NCBI GenBank assembly: GCA_014378285.1
Contig: JACMNZ010000178.1
Location: 1-12,494 of the forward strand
DNA length: 12,494 nt
Direction: 5' to 3'
Source: Pseudopedobacter sp.
Lineage (GTDB): Bacteria > Bacteroidota > Bacteroidia > Sphingobacteriales > Sphingobacteriaceae
In this document: piece by piece, positions 1 to 7,971 of the stretch
How the letters are laid out: every line of letters starts with the position of its first letter
Position numbering within the stretch: the first letter of the stretch is position 1
The notes under the pieces: generated by a model
The model's database searches: none
Told to the model about the DNA's origin: nothing
The model's input: the letters and a program-made list of their open reading frames with translations, nothing else
Program-made: the position numbers and the translations under genes

Positions 1-880
1 AACGTTTTTTAACATTTAAGGTAATTACATTTTTGCCGTACAATCTTGCAAAAGATTCTTGTTCTTTAAAACCATCCACAACGGTGGCTATATCTCTTAA
101 ATATAATGATCCGCCAACTGGTGTTTGTATAATTGTATTGCTTATTTCTTCTGCAGATTTAAATTCTTTTTTGATGTTTAATGTTCTACGAACGCCATCA
201 ATAGGAACCGTACCGCCAGATGCAGAAACGTTTTCTTTTCCTATCGCATTTGCGATATCATAAAAAGAAATTTTTGCAGCCGCCATCTTATTCAAATCTA
301 CATTGATTTGCATTTCGGGGTCTAATGCACCCACAATATCAACCCCAGAAATTTCTGGCAACGCCTCTATCCTATCCTTTAAATCATCTGCATGTTTTTT
401 AATGTTCTTTAAATCTAAATCTCCAGACATGTTTAAATACATGATTGGCAAATCTGATAAATTAATATCCTGAACAATTGGTTCGTTTGGCAAGTCGTTA
501 GGTAAATCTGTTTTTGCTTTATCTACCGCATCCTTAATACGTTGTTTGGCCACAACAATATCAATATCGGCATTAAACTCGGCGGTTATGATAGAGAAAT
601 CCTGATAAGAATTAGAAGTGACCTTCTTTAAACCCTGTGTAGATCTTATCTGTTTTTCCAATTGCTTGGTCACCAAATTCTCCATATTTGCAGGAGAAGT
701 GCCAGGATAAACCGTTTGGACGAAAATTTTTGGGATAGATATCTCTGGAAAATTTTCTTTAGGCAAACTTAAGTATGCAAAATAACCCGCTACCAAAAGC
801 ATAAAGGTTAAAACGTAAATGGCCGTTCTATTTTCTACAGCCCAACTAGAGGGCTTAAATTCTTTTTCTAAATCTTTCAT
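1..880 (-). CDS. RND-family efflux pump, inner membrane subunit (N-terminal part, cut by window edge)
   Basis: This frame is open from an ATG at 880 to the left edge, about 293 codons, against roughly 1000 or more for the family, so only the N-terminal third is seen. It begins with a short cytoplasmic stretch, then a hydrophobic segment at about residues 19-38 (TM1), followed by LPKENFPEI and the VYPGTSPANME stretch typical of the HAE1/AcrB-type porter domain. RND pumps use the proton gradient to export compounds through a periplasmic adaptor and an outer membrane channel. Both partners are encoded immediately upstream (adaptor 45 bases away, TolC-like channel before that), which supports a tripartite pump. 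The substrate cannot be told from this part; drug/solvent export is the family norm, and metal export (CusA-like) is not excluded. No Shine-Dalgarno sequence is visible before the start; the leader there is AT-rich. Confidence 0.93.
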   Translation of the reverse strand, partial: MKDLEKEFKPSSWAVENRTAIYVLTFMLLVAGYFAYLSLPKENFPEISIPKIFVQTVYPGTSPANMENLVTKQLEKQIRSTQGLKKVTSNSYQDFSIITAEFNADIDIVVAKQRIKDAVDKAKTDLPNDLPNEPIVQDINLSDLPIMYLNMSGDLDLKNIKKHADDLKDRIEALPEISGVDIVGALDPEMQINVDLNKMAAAKISFYDIANAIGKENVSASGGTVPIDGVRRTLNIKKEFKSAEEISNTIIQTPVGGSLYLRDIATVVDGFKEQESFARLYGKNVITLNVKKR

Positions 881-925
881 TTTTTATTATTAATGATGTT
901 AACATCTTCTATGAAAAAAATTGAA

Positions 926-2014
926 TTACAATTTAAGGGTATCACCTTCATTAAGGCCATTAATGCCCACTGTAATGACCTTATCGCCAGCTTTAATTCC
1001 TTTTAAAATCTCTGCTTGTCCGTTGTAAATATTTCCAACCTTCACATCAACTTTTTGTGCTTTACCGTTTATAGCTAACATCAAATAATCGCCTGTTTCT
1101 GATTTTTGGATTGCTCTGATAGGTACAACGGTTGCGTTTGGGTTAGTGTAATCAACAATTTTTAAAATAGCTAACATATTTGGTCTGTAAGATTTTTTGC
1201 TAGGTAATTTTACCTCTACATTAAAACTTCTGCTAGTTGGATCAATTGTTTTTGCAGCAAAAGAAATTTTTGTTTTCACCGAATCAGTAGCATCAGGAAC
1301 TATTACAGTTACTTCATCTCCTTGATTAATTTTGCCAGCATAAGCTTCGGATACAGATGCTTTCGCTTTTAAATCATTCGCATTTACTACCCTAATTCCT
1401 GGCGCACCTGGTTGTACCGCTTGTCCAACTTTATAATCCATTTGATCAATAGTTCCAGAAATTGGAGATTTAATTTTATACATACTAGCTTGCTGCCTCA
1501 AAACTGCCATCTGCCTTTCTAAACCTTCTTTTTGCGATTTAGCATTTAAATATTGTACCTCTGTACCAATTTGTTGGTCCCAAAGGTTTTTTTGTCTTTT
1601 GAATAAATTGGTGGCTAAATCTAGTGAGGTTTGCAGTTGAGCCATACTCTGACGTAAAACGGCATCATCAATTTGAGCCAGAACCTGACCTTGAGAAACG
1701 TTTTGACCAATTGTTGCATAAACTTTAGTAATTACACCGGCAGCTTGAGGATTAACCTGTACATTTTTCTCGGCATCTACCTTTCCTTGAATTTGAATGT
1801 AATTTTTAAAGTTGGAAGTTTTAACTTCATAAACTTCTACATCTTTAACAATATCCTCTTTTTTAGAACCTACCTCTTTTTCTAATTTGGCAATTTTACC
1901 ATTAATGTCAGCCTGCTCTTTCTTTAATTTTTCTAGCTCAGCTTTTTTATCATTTGGATTGTTTCCGCATGCCGCCAAAAACAAGACAAGCGAAGCGATT
2001 AATATTTTTTTCAT
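926..2014 (-). CDS. Efflux RND transporter periplasmic adaptor (membrane fusion protein), lipoprotein
   Basis: A 362-residue adaptor that would bridge the inner membrane pump and the outer membrane channel. Residues 1-16 form a lipoprotein signal with lipobox LAAC and lipidated Cys16, so it should be anchored in a membrane facing the periplasm. Residues 22-55 are rich in Lys/Glu and Leu with heptad spacing, an extra N-terminal coiled coil. The first half of the lipoyl-like domain follows (NPQAAGVITKVYATIGQNV, 88-106), then a helical hairpin (about 118-178), the second lipoyl half (IKSPISGTIDQMDYKVGQAV, 181-200), and beta-barrel and membrane-proximal regions to the end. This order is that of HlyD/AcrA-type adaptors. 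It lies 27 bases after the TolC-like gene and 45 bases before the pump gene, as expected for one transcript. The start is the ATG that gives the complete signal peptide. Confidence 0.95.
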   Translation of the reverse strand: MKKILIASLVLFLAACGNNPNDKKAELEKLKKEQADINGKIAKLEKEVGSKKEDIVKDVEVYEVKTSNFKNYIQIQGKVDAEKNVQVNPQAAGVITKVYATIGQNVSQGQVLAQIDDAVLRQSMAQLQTSLDLATNLFKRQKNLWDQQIGTEVQYLNAKSQKEGLERQMAVLRQQASMYKIKSPISGTIDQMDYKVGQAVQPGAPGIRVVNANDLKAKASVSEAYAGKINQGDEVTVIVPDATDSVKTKISFAAKTIDPTSRSFNVEVKLPSKKSYRPNMLAILKIVDYTNPNATVVPIRAIQKSETGDYLMLAINGKAQKVDVKVGNIYNGQAEILKGIKAGDKVITVGINGLNEGDTLKL

Positions 2015-2041
2015 GATTTTTATATGTGATAAGGGTTGCTT

Positions 2042-3382
2042 TTAATTAATTTTTCCTGTTGCTCTTTCTGTATCTACTTTACTTATTAAAGCATTATATA
2101 AAGCATTTATGTAATTGTTTTCTGCTTCTTTAAGCGATGTTTGCGCTTGGGTAACTTCAATTGATGAACCTACACCTTGCTCGTATTTTATTTTAGAAAC
2201 ACGTAAAACCTCGTTAGCCAAATCCAAATTTCTTTGTTGATTATCTAAAGAGTTAATGCTATTGGTGTAAGTTGTAATGCTGTTTTTAATATCCAAATTC
2301 AAAGAGTTTTTGATATTAAATAAATCATTTTTTGATTTTAATACCGTGTATTGAGCTTGTCTTACTCTTTGAATCTTTTGAAATCCGCTAAAAATTGGAA
2401 CATTTAATTGCAACCCTATCAATACAGTTGGGAAACTTTGATCATACAAGTTTTTGAAATTATTATTTTGAAACTGGTACGAACCGTTTCCAAAAGCCGA
2501 AAGACTTGGTAAAAACTGAGCTTTATATCTTTTTAAATCTAATTGATTTAGCTTAACCTTAGTTTCTGATAATTCATATTCTACCCTGTTTGCATAAGCT
2601 GTACTATCTGTAGTGATATTTGTTCTATCCATTTTAACTCCCTCTATAGAACCATTTAATGTTAAAGTATTTTCTATTGGCATGCCCATCTGAAATTTTA
2701 ACATTGCAATACCTAGATCTAATGATCGTAAAACATTTTCTTTTTCTGTAGTTAAATTGTTATATAAAACCTTTAATCTATCTGCATCAATTTTTTCCGC
2801 AAAACCGTTATCAAATAAAGCTTGAGTTTGATCTAGCTGCCCTTTTAATTGAGAAATATTTGCGTTCAATAATTCTATCTGCTTGTTATTTACCAAAACC
2901 ATGTAAAAAGCTTTGGTAACATCAACATTAGTTTCAATTTTTGATCTTGTATAAGCTCTTTGAGAAAGTTCTTTGTAAGTTTTAGAAGCCTGTAGACCAA
3001 CAATATAGCTGCCATCAAATAATAACTGGTTGATAGATGCACCTAAACTAGAATTGTATTTTACACCAAACTTAACAGGTATAAATGTACCTGGTTGGTT
3101 AAAGAACTCTCCGGGTAAAAGGGATGTTGGTACTTTTAAAAAATCCCTAAAATCTGCAGTTCCATTTATTTGTGGTAAGCCTATTCCTATGGTCTCCTTT
3201 ACTTTTGCGTCTGCAATTTTTTGATCAATTGCAGCATTTAATAAGGCTGTTTGATGCCCATAAGCATATTCAATAGACTGTTCTAAGTTAAAATTGTAAG
3301 TTTTGAGGTTATCTGTTTGTGCCCATAAACTCCCAATAGTTAAACTTAAAATAGCTGTTATCAGCATTGTTTTAGTTTTCAT
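2042..3382 (-). CDS. TolC-family outer membrane efflux protein
   Basis: A 446-residue outer membrane channel subunit. Residues 1-21 are a Sec signal peptide (positive KTK start, hydrophobic core, WAQ with likely cleavage after Ala21). The mature protein starts with the usual first-helix pattern (LEQSIEYAYGHQTALLNAA), and two long, mainly helical repeats rich in Gln, Asn and Leu follow, as in the OEP/TolC family; the segment around 395-435 (ANEVLRVSKIKYEQGVGSS) is the conserved second-repeat helix. Length fits the family (about 420-490). Its ATG overlaps the stop codon of the tetR gene by one base (TAATG), so translation is probably coupled to the regulator. The adaptor and RND pump genes follow in the same direction, giving a complete tripartite exporter. 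Confidence 0.95.
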   Translation of the reverse strand: MKTKTMLITAILSLTIGSLWAQTDNLKTYNFNLEQSIEYAYGHQTALLNAAIDQKIADAKVKETIGIGLPQINGTADFRDFLKVPTSLLPGEFFNQPGTFIPVKFGVKYNSSLGASINQLLFDGSYIVGLQASKTYKELSQRAYTRSKIETNVDVTKAFYMVLVNNKQIELLNANISQLKGQLDQTQALFDNGFAEKIDADRLKVLYNNLTTEKENVLRSLDLGIAMLKFQMGMPIENTLTLNGSIEGVKMDRTNITTDSTAYANRVEYELSETKVKLNQLDLKRYKAQFLPSLSAFGNGSYQFQNNNFKNLYDQSFPTVLIGLQLNVPIFSGFQKIQRVRQAQYTVLKSKNDLFNIKNSLNLDIKNSITTYTNSINSLDNQQRNLDLANEVLRVSKIKYEQGVGSSIEVTQAQTSLKEAENNYINALYNALISKVDTERATGKIN

Positions 3383-4002
3383 TATGTGGTTTGTTTGACT
3401 TTGTTTGTATAATTATTGATTAAGATATGGCCACTTAAAGTACATATCCCAAAAAGGAAATGAATTGTAAGCTCTTGTATTACTTCATAAAGGCTATGTT
3501 TACCACTTCTAATTAAATCTGATCCAAAAATCCAATTAATTTGCGCAACCCTTGCTTGCGATAAAATTTCTGTATTGATGTCTTCTCTAAAAACATTTTC
3601 ATTTACTCCTCTATCCAAGCAAATTTTTACATGCTCGTAAATATGATTTTGGTGAAAATTCATCATAATTTTATAAGCTTTATTATGATATTTTTCTAAA
3701 TCGTAAAATATAACCGGATTGATGTTTGATAACATATGCTTTAAAAAATCCATCATCAAAAAAATCTCCTCTACCGCATTTTCAGATTGTTTGGTTCTTT
3801 CCTGCATGTTGCATTTATCTTTTTGCATCATTTTCATAACCAAATTGGTAACCAAGTCATCCTTATCTTTAAAATTGACATAAATGGTTTTTTTAGACAT
3901 TCCCAACTGCTTGGCAATATCATCCATTGTAATACTTTTTGTCCCGTATTTCATAAAAAGCTTTTCAGCTTCCCCCAAAATAAATTCTTCCACATTCTCC
4001 AT
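3382..4002 (-). CDS. TetR/AcrR-family transcriptional regulator of the efflux operon
   Basis: A 206-residue one-domain-plus-ligand-pocket regulator. Residues 5-50 are a TetR_N DNA-binding domain: a first helix (EEFILGEAEKLFMKYG), then ITMDDIAKQLGMSKKTIYVNF (24-44), which is the helix-turn-helix with the near-invariant tail before KDKDDL. The C-terminal 150 residues are helical and poorly conserved, as expected for the ligand-binding and dimer part. It is the first gene of the efflux operon and shares one base with the TolC-like gene. A strong inverted repeat covers its predicted promoter, so autorepression that also controls the pump is likely. The ligand is unknown. The ATG at 4002 is the only start compatible with the full first helix. 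Confidence 0.93.
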   Translation of the reverse strand: MENVEEFILGEAEKLFMKYGTKSITMDDIAKQLGMSKKTIYVNFKDKDDLVTNLVMKMMQKDKCNMQERTKQSENAVEEIFLMMDFLKHMLSNINPVIFYDLEKYHNKAYKIMMNFHQNHIYEHVKICLDRGVNENVFREDINTEILSQARVAQINWIFGSDLIRSGKHSLYEVIQELTIHFLFGICTLSGHILINNYTNKVKQTT

Positions 4003-4018
4003 AACTAAAAATCGAATA

Positions 4019-4049
4019 CAAAACTAAGGAAACTTTAGTCATTTCCAAA
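4019..4049 (-). promoter_or_regulatory. Predicted promoter of the tetR-efflux operon
   Basis: Read on the minus strand, TTTG (4049-4046), a 19-base spacer, then TAGTTTTG (4026-4019). This matches both elements and the spacing of the Bacteroidetes primary sigma factor consensus (TTTG near -33, TAnnTTTG near -7). Transcription would begin around 4010-4013, leaving a leader of only about ten bases before the tetR ATG at 4002. The start site is inferred. Confidence 0.7.
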
Positions 4050-4055
4050 GTTTCC
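4028..4055. promoter_or_regulatory. Inverted repeat, likely TetR operator
   Basis: GGAAACTTT (4028-4036) and its exact reverse complement AAAGTTTCC (4047-4055) are separated by 10 bases. A further TTTCC half-site lies inside the spacer (4042-4046). The repeat covers the -33 box and nearly all of the spacer of the predicted tetR promoter, a typical place for a repressor to exclude RNA polymerase. Its distance from the purB -7 box (about 90 bases) makes direct control of purB less likely. Confidence 0.7.
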
Positions 4056-4144
4056 AAAATAAAAATGTTTTATCCCTTTGAAATGATATTTTACTGACAA
4101 TCAAATAACAAAGCAAATTGAATTCCATAAACCGTCCATTTTTG

Positions 4145-4152
4145 TATTTTTG
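4145..4152 (+). promoter_or_regulatory. Predicted -7 box of the purB promoter
   Basis: TATTTTTG is an exact match to the Bacteroidetes TAnnTTTG element, 16 bases before the purB ATG. The upstream element is weaker: the nearest TTG (4118-4120) is 24 bases away, longer than the usual spacing of about 19. If used, the mRNA leader is only about ten bases long. Confidence 0.5.
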
Positions 4153-4168
4153 CAGCAAAACATAAAAA

Positions 4169-5512
4169 ATGGATTATTCTAGTTTAAACGCCATCTCACC
4201 AATTGATGGAAGATATCATAACCAAACAAAAAATTTAAGTTCTTACTTCTCTGAAGCTGCCCTAATAAAATTTAGGGTTTTTGTAGAAATGGAATACTTT
4301 TTAGCACTTTGTGAATTGCCTATTCCGGCTTTAAATGGATTAATGAAAGTAAATTTAGAGGCGGTAAAATCAAAAATCATCAATATGAGTGATGAGGATG
4401 TTATGAAAGTGAAAGAAATTGAAAAAACCACCAATCATGATGTTAAAGCGGTAGAGTATTTTATCAAAGACAAATTTGACCAGTTAAAGCTTTCTCAATA
4501 TAAAGAATATATCCATTTTGGTTTAACATCTCAAGATATTAACAATACGGCAATTCCTTATTCTTTTAAAGCAGGGATGATGGTTGTTTATTATCCACAA
4601 TTACAAGAGTTAATCCATATATTAAAAGATTTGGCAAAGGAATGGGAGCATGTTTCTATGTTAGCCCATACTCATGGACAACCGGCATCGCCAACAAGGT
4701 TAGGAAAAGAAATCATGGTCTTTATAGAGCGAATAGAAAATCAACTAGAGCTATTAAAGGTTATTCCTTACGGAGCCAAATTTGGTGGGGCAACAGGTAA
4801 TTTTAATGCTCATAACGTAGCATTTCCTATGATCAATTGGAAAAAATTTGGTAACGATTTTGTAAACAATACTTTAAAACTAAAGCGTTTACAAAATACA
4901 ACCCAAATAGAACATTATGATTATTTAGCAGCTCAGTTTGACGGCATTAAGCGTATCAATAATATTATACTTGATTTAAACAGAGATTTTTGGACTTACA
5001 TTTCCATGAATTACTTTAAACAAAAAATTAAGGAAGGCGAAGTAGGCTCATCGGCTATGCCTCATAAAGTAAACCCTATTGATTTTGAGAATTCTGAAGG
5101 CAATATAGGCATCGCCAATGCTCTTTTAGAACATTTATCCGCTAAGTTACCTGTTAGTAGATTGCAAAGAGATTTAACGGATTCTACCGTTTTAAGAAAT
5201 ATTGGTGTTCCGCTAGCACATACCTTAATTGCCATGAAATCTACTGTTAAGGGGTTAAATAAATTATTGCTCAATCAAAAAGAAATTCAAAAAGATTTAG
5301 AAAACAATTGGGCAGTAATTGCAGAGGCTATACAAACTATTTTAAGAAGAGAAAATTATCCAAACCCTTATGAAGCCTTAAAAGATTTAACACGAACTAA
5401 CACTGAAATTAATGGAAACACAATGGCGAATTTCATTGACGGTTTAAATATTAGCGATGACTTAAAGAGCGAGTTAAAATCCATCAATCCTTCAAATTAT
5501 ACAGGCATTTAA
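4169..5512 (+). CDS. purB: Adenylosuccinate lyase
   Basis: A 447-residue cytoplasmic enzyme of the fumarase/aspartase superfamily that acts twice in purine synthesis: it removes fumarate from SAICAR to give AICAR, and from adenylosuccinate to give AMP. The N-terminus (LNAISPIDGRY, 6-16) is that of the E. coli-type PurB rather than the shorter Bacillus type. Visible conserved blocks are TTNHDVKAVEYF (87-98), HFGLTSQDINNTA (116-128), the histidine block LAHTHGQPASPTR (165-177, with the likely catalytic acid His169), and the superfamily signature GSSAMPHKVNP (293-303), whose serine is the catalytic base. Length matches E. coli PurB (456). It stands alone on the plus strand, divergent from the efflux operon, with its own predicted -7 box. 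No convincing terminator is seen after its stop. Confidence 0.98.
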   Translation: MDYSSLNAISPIDGRYHNQTKNLSSYFSEAALIKFRVFVEMEYFLALCELPIPALNGLMKVNLEAVKSKIINMSDEDVMKVKEIEKTTNHDVKAVEYFIKDKFDQLKLSQYKEYIHFGLTSQDINNTAIPYSFKAGMMVVYYPQLQELIHILKDLAKEWEHVSMLAHTHGQPASPTRLGKEIMVFIERIENQLELLKVIPYGAKFGGATGNFNAHNVAFPMINWKKFGNDFVNNTLKLKRLQNTTQIEHYDYLAAQFDGIKRINNIILDLNRDFWTYISMNYFKQKIKEGEVGSSAMPHKVNPIDFENSEGNIGIANALLEHLSAKLPVSRLQRDLTDSTVLRNIGVPLAHTLIAMKSTVKGLNKLLLNQKEIQKDLENNWAVIAEAIQTILRRENYPNPYEALKDLTRTNTEINGNTMANFIDGLNISDDLKSELKSINPSNYTGI

Positions 5513-5593
5513 AAGTCATGTTGAGGTAAAAACAAAATCACAAAGCTTAGCTTAATTTATTGATGAGTACTTTTACAAAAAAATAATAAGGAT

Positions 5594-6145
5594 ATGAACA
5601 TTACCGTATATACAGAATCTACTCCAAACCCAGCAACAATGAAGTTTATCGTAAACAAATTGTTGATGAACGGCAGTGTAGATTTTCCTAATAGAGCTAG
5701 TGCAGAGCATTCTAAATTTGCATCAGAACTATATAAATTCAATTTTGTTAATGGAGTATTTTTTGCAAGTAACTTTGTTACCGTTACCAAAACAGAAGAT
5801 GCAACTTGGGCAGATATAGAACCTTTATTAAAAGAATTTGTAAAAGGGGCAATTGAATCAGAATATGCTGTACAAGAAAATGTTGAAGAAGAAAATTTAA
5901 ATTTTACAGGTACAGAAACAGAAATTAAAATTCAACAAATATTAAATGATTATGTAAGGCCAGCCGTAGAACAGGATGGTGGAGCAATTAGTTACCGTTC
6001 TTTTGCTGATGGTATTGTTACCGTTGAATTAAGAGGTTCATGTAGTGGTTGTCCTTCTTCTACTATTACTTTAAAATCTGGTATCCAAAGTTTATTACAA
6101 AGAATGGTTCCAGAAGTTAAAGAGGTAGTTTCTGAGGCATTATAG
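5594..6145 (+). CDS. Nfu-type iron-sulfur cluster scaffold/carrier protein
   Basis: A 183-residue protein with two domains. Residues 3-90 are the Nfu N-terminal domain, marked by TESTPNPATMKFIVNK (8-22); residues 108-178 are the NifU C-terminal-type domain, with VRPAVEQDGG (121-130) and the cluster-binding CxxC in GSCSGCPSS (Cys150, Cys153). An acidic linker (about 93-110) joins them. This layout is that of mitochondrial NFU1 and many bacterial Nfu proteins, which hold a [4Fe-4S] cluster across a dimer and pass it to target enzymes. No other Fe-S assembly gene is nearby. The ATG at 5594 follows AAGGAT; the frame starts the conserved domain at once, so no earlier start is needed. A bidirectional terminator lies just after the gene. 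No good promoter was found in the 81 bases after purB, so readthrough from purB is possible. Confidence 0.95.
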   Translation: MNITVYTESTPNPATMKFIVNKLLMNGSVDFPNRASAEHSKFASELYKFNFVNGVFFASNFVTVTKTEDATWADIEPLLKEFVKGAIESEYAVQENVEEENLNFTGTETEIKIQQILNDYVRPAVEQDGGAISYRSFADGIVTVELRGSCSGCPSSTITLKSGIQSLLQRMVPEVKEVVSEAL

Positions 6146-6163
6146 TTTTGAAAATATTTCCAT

Positions 6164-6198
6164 AAAAAAAAGTCCTGAAAAATTTCAGGACTTTTTTT
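6164..6198. terminator. Bidirectional intrinsic terminator between nfu and the XRE-type gene
   Basis: GTCCTGAAA (6172-6180) pairs with TTTCAGGAC (6183-6191); eight A precede and seven T follow, so it can end transcription in both directions. It serves the convergent genes nfu (plus) and the XRE regulator (minus). The last two T are also part of the regulator's stop codon (6197-6199). The innermost pairs must open to give a real loop. Confidence 0.92.
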
Positions 6199-6538
6199 AT
6201 GCAAAACTTTTAACGTTTCTTATCTCTTCGTAAAGCTCAATTACTTTTTTCTGAAGGTCTATAACCTCTACATCTTTTTCATGAAGTTTTTTAGTCAACA
6301 TTTCTAAGTCTGTAGCGTTTTTAATTTCTTGTTCTGGATCATTATAAGTTAATAACTGAACAACACTCAAGTTAAACAAGGCAGAGATTTGTTCTAATCT
6401 TGATATATTAATATCAGTAATCCCAGTTTCAATTTTCGAAAACGCAGGTATCGAAATATCGAGTTGCCTTGCTACATCTTCTTGACTCCATCCCTTTTGA
6501 TGTCTTAATAGTCTAATTTTTTTTCCTAAAAATTTCAT
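6197..6538 (-). CDS. Small XRE-family helix-turn-helix protein with C-terminal coiled coil
   Basis: A 113-residue DNA-binding protein. Residues 5-63 form an HTH_3/Cro-CI domain: KIRLLRHQKGWSQEDVARQL (7-26), then ISIPAFSKIETG (28-39) as the recognition helix, then the INISRLEQISALFNLSV stretch that ends the fold. Residues 77-108 are charged with regular Leu/Ile/Val spacing and look like a coiled coil for dimerisation. There is no catalytic or ligand domain. The gene lies 62 bases after mpl on the same strand and may be co-transcribed, though a candidate -7 box (6585-6592) could drive it alone. Its stop is inside the terminator. The target is unknown; there is no toxin, phage or restriction gene beside it. 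Confidence 0.88.
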   Translation of the reverse strand: MKFLGKKIRLLRHQKGWSQEDVARQLDISIPAFSKIETGITDINISRLEQISALFNLSVVQLLTYNDPEQEIKNATDLEMLTKKLHEKDVEVIDLQKKVIELYEEIRNVKSFA

Positions 6539-6584
6539 TTTTTTATCTTAAAATAGTGTTAATTAATCACAAGTTAATGTATTG

Positions 6585-6592
6585 CAAATATA
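6585..6592 (-). promoter_or_regulatory. Candidate -7 box for the XRE-type gene
   Basis: On the minus strand the bases read TATATTTG, an exact match to TAnnTTTG, about 47 bases before the ATG and just past the mpl stop. No TTTG or TTG lies at the expected distance upstream, so the call rests on one element in very AT-rich DNA. Confidence 0.35.
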
Positions 6593-6600
6593 AAAATATA

Positions 6601-7965
6601 TTATTTCTTTAATATAGAATTGGCTAATGTAACCAAATCAATACCTCCAAAAGTTCCTGAGCTCATCATCAATAAATTCATGTTATCCATTGATAACGAT
6701 TGCAGGTAATTCTTTATTTTTTCTGATTGATTAAAAAACACTAATTTATCGTTAGAAAACCCTTTTATAATTTTATCTTTAGTAAACGGTTTTAAACTTT
6801 TTTGCAATAAAGTTTTCTCATCAATAAAGACCAATGCAATATCTGCGCCATTTATTGTGTTTGCATATTCTTTTAAAAAATCCTCATTTAAACTACTAAA
6901 AGTATGTAATTCTATACAGGCAATTAGTTTTCTATCAGGAAATTGTTCCTTAACTGCACTTATAGTAGCCTGCAATTTTGAGGGGGAATGCGCAAAATCC
7001 TTATAAATTACAGAACTTTCATTTTCTGCCAATAATTCTAAACGTTTTGCTGCTCCTGCAAAAGAAGATATGGCCGCATAAAAGTCTTCACTATTCACAC
7101 CAATACTATTGCATACTAATTTTGCTGCATTTAGATTCATTAAATTATGTTTGCCAAACACATTTATCTTAACTTCTCCACCTTCAATTTTTAAATATGT
7201 TATCCCCTCATCAATTCTATAGCTAGGAATTTGATAATGAATTAACGTTAATTCATTTTTTACAGCATGATTTTCTACTAAATCTTTTAAAACCTTATCT
7301 TCCTCACAATAAATTAAAGTTCCATTTGGCTCAATAGTATCAATAAACAGACAGAATTGTTCTTTATAGCTATCAAAAGTGGGAAAAACATTAATATGAT
7401 CCCACGCAACGCCACTTATTACACCAATATTAGCTTTATATAGATGGAATTTTGGTCGTCTATCAATCGGCGAAGCCAAATATTCATCGCCCTCAATTAC
7501 AATAATTGGTGCATCAGATAATTTAACCATGTTATCAAAACCGGCAATTTGTGCACCTACCAAATAATCAAAATCTTTTTTGTAAAAATTAAGAACATGA
7601 AGAATCATGGAGGTAATAGTGGTTTTCCCATGGCTTCCACCTATCACAACCCTAATTTTATTTTTTGATTGTTCATAAATATATTCGGGATAAGAATATA
7701 CTTTTAAACCTAATTCTTGTGCCTTCAATAATTCGGGATTATCAATCCTTGCATGCATCCCTAAAATAATGGCATCAATTCTTTTGGTAATATTCTCAGG
7801 ATGCCAACCTTCTTGCTTTGGCAAAATGCCTTGATTTTTAAGACGCGTTTTTGATGGCTCGTAAACTACATCGTCAGACCCAGTAACCTCAAAACCTTTT
7901 AAATGCAATGCAATTGCTAAGTTGTGCATAGCTGCACCGCCAATAGCTATAAAATGTACTCTCAA
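6601..7965 (-). CDS. mpl: UDP-N-acetylmuramate:L-alanyl-gamma-D-glutamyl-meso-diaminopimelate ligase (Mur ligase family)
   Basis: A 454-residue Mur ligase that would attach the recovered tripeptide L-Ala-D-Glu-meso-Dap to UDP-MurNAc, recycling peptidoglycan in the cytoplasm. The N-terminus (HFIAIGGAAMHNLAIAL, 4-20) has the Mpl/MurC UDP-binding glycine motif; GGSHGKTT (109-116) is the ATP P-loop; IEGDEY (157-162) and WDHINVFP (188-195) are metal- and substrate-site blocks. The AMH variant and EGDEY favour Mpl over MurC. The start is a TTG at 7965: the in-frame codons before it are AAT, AAA and then the prmA stop, and the next ATG (residue 13) would remove the glycine motif. Only six bases separate it from prmA, so it probably depends on coupled translation. 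MurC itself is the alternative identity, considered less likely. Confidence 0.9.
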   Translation of the reverse strand: MRVHFIAIGGAAMHNLAIALHLKGFEVTGSDDVVYEPSKTRLKNQGILPKQEGWHPENITKRIDAIILGMHARIDNPELLKAQELGLKVYSYPEYIYEQSKNKIRVVIGGSHGKTTITSMILHVLNFYKKDFDYLVGAQIAGFDNMVKLSDAPIIVIEGDEYLASPIDRRPKFHLYKANIGVISGVAWDHINVFPTFDSYKEQFCLFIDTIEPNGTLIYCEEDKVLKDLVENHAVKNELTLIHYQIPSYRIDEGITYLKIEGGEVKINVFGKHNLMNLNAAKLVCNSIGVNSEDFYAAISSFAGAAKRLELLAENESSVIYKDFAHSPSKLQATISAVKEQFPDRKLIACIELHTFSSLNEDFLKEYANTINGADIALVFIDEKTLLQKSLKPFTKDKIIKGFSNDKLVFFNQSEKIKNYLQSLSMDNMNLLMMSSGTFGGIDLVTLANSILKK

Positions 7966-7971
7966 ATTTTT

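Noticed and set aside
1..880. A 76-codon plus-strand frame (33-263) opposite the RND gene.
   Set aside because: It is the antisense of a well-conserved pump domain and shows no recognisable protein features.
5513..5593. TACTTTTA (5568-5575) as a -7 box for nfu.
   Set aside because: It has one mismatch in the core element and no TTTG or TTG at the expected distance upstream.
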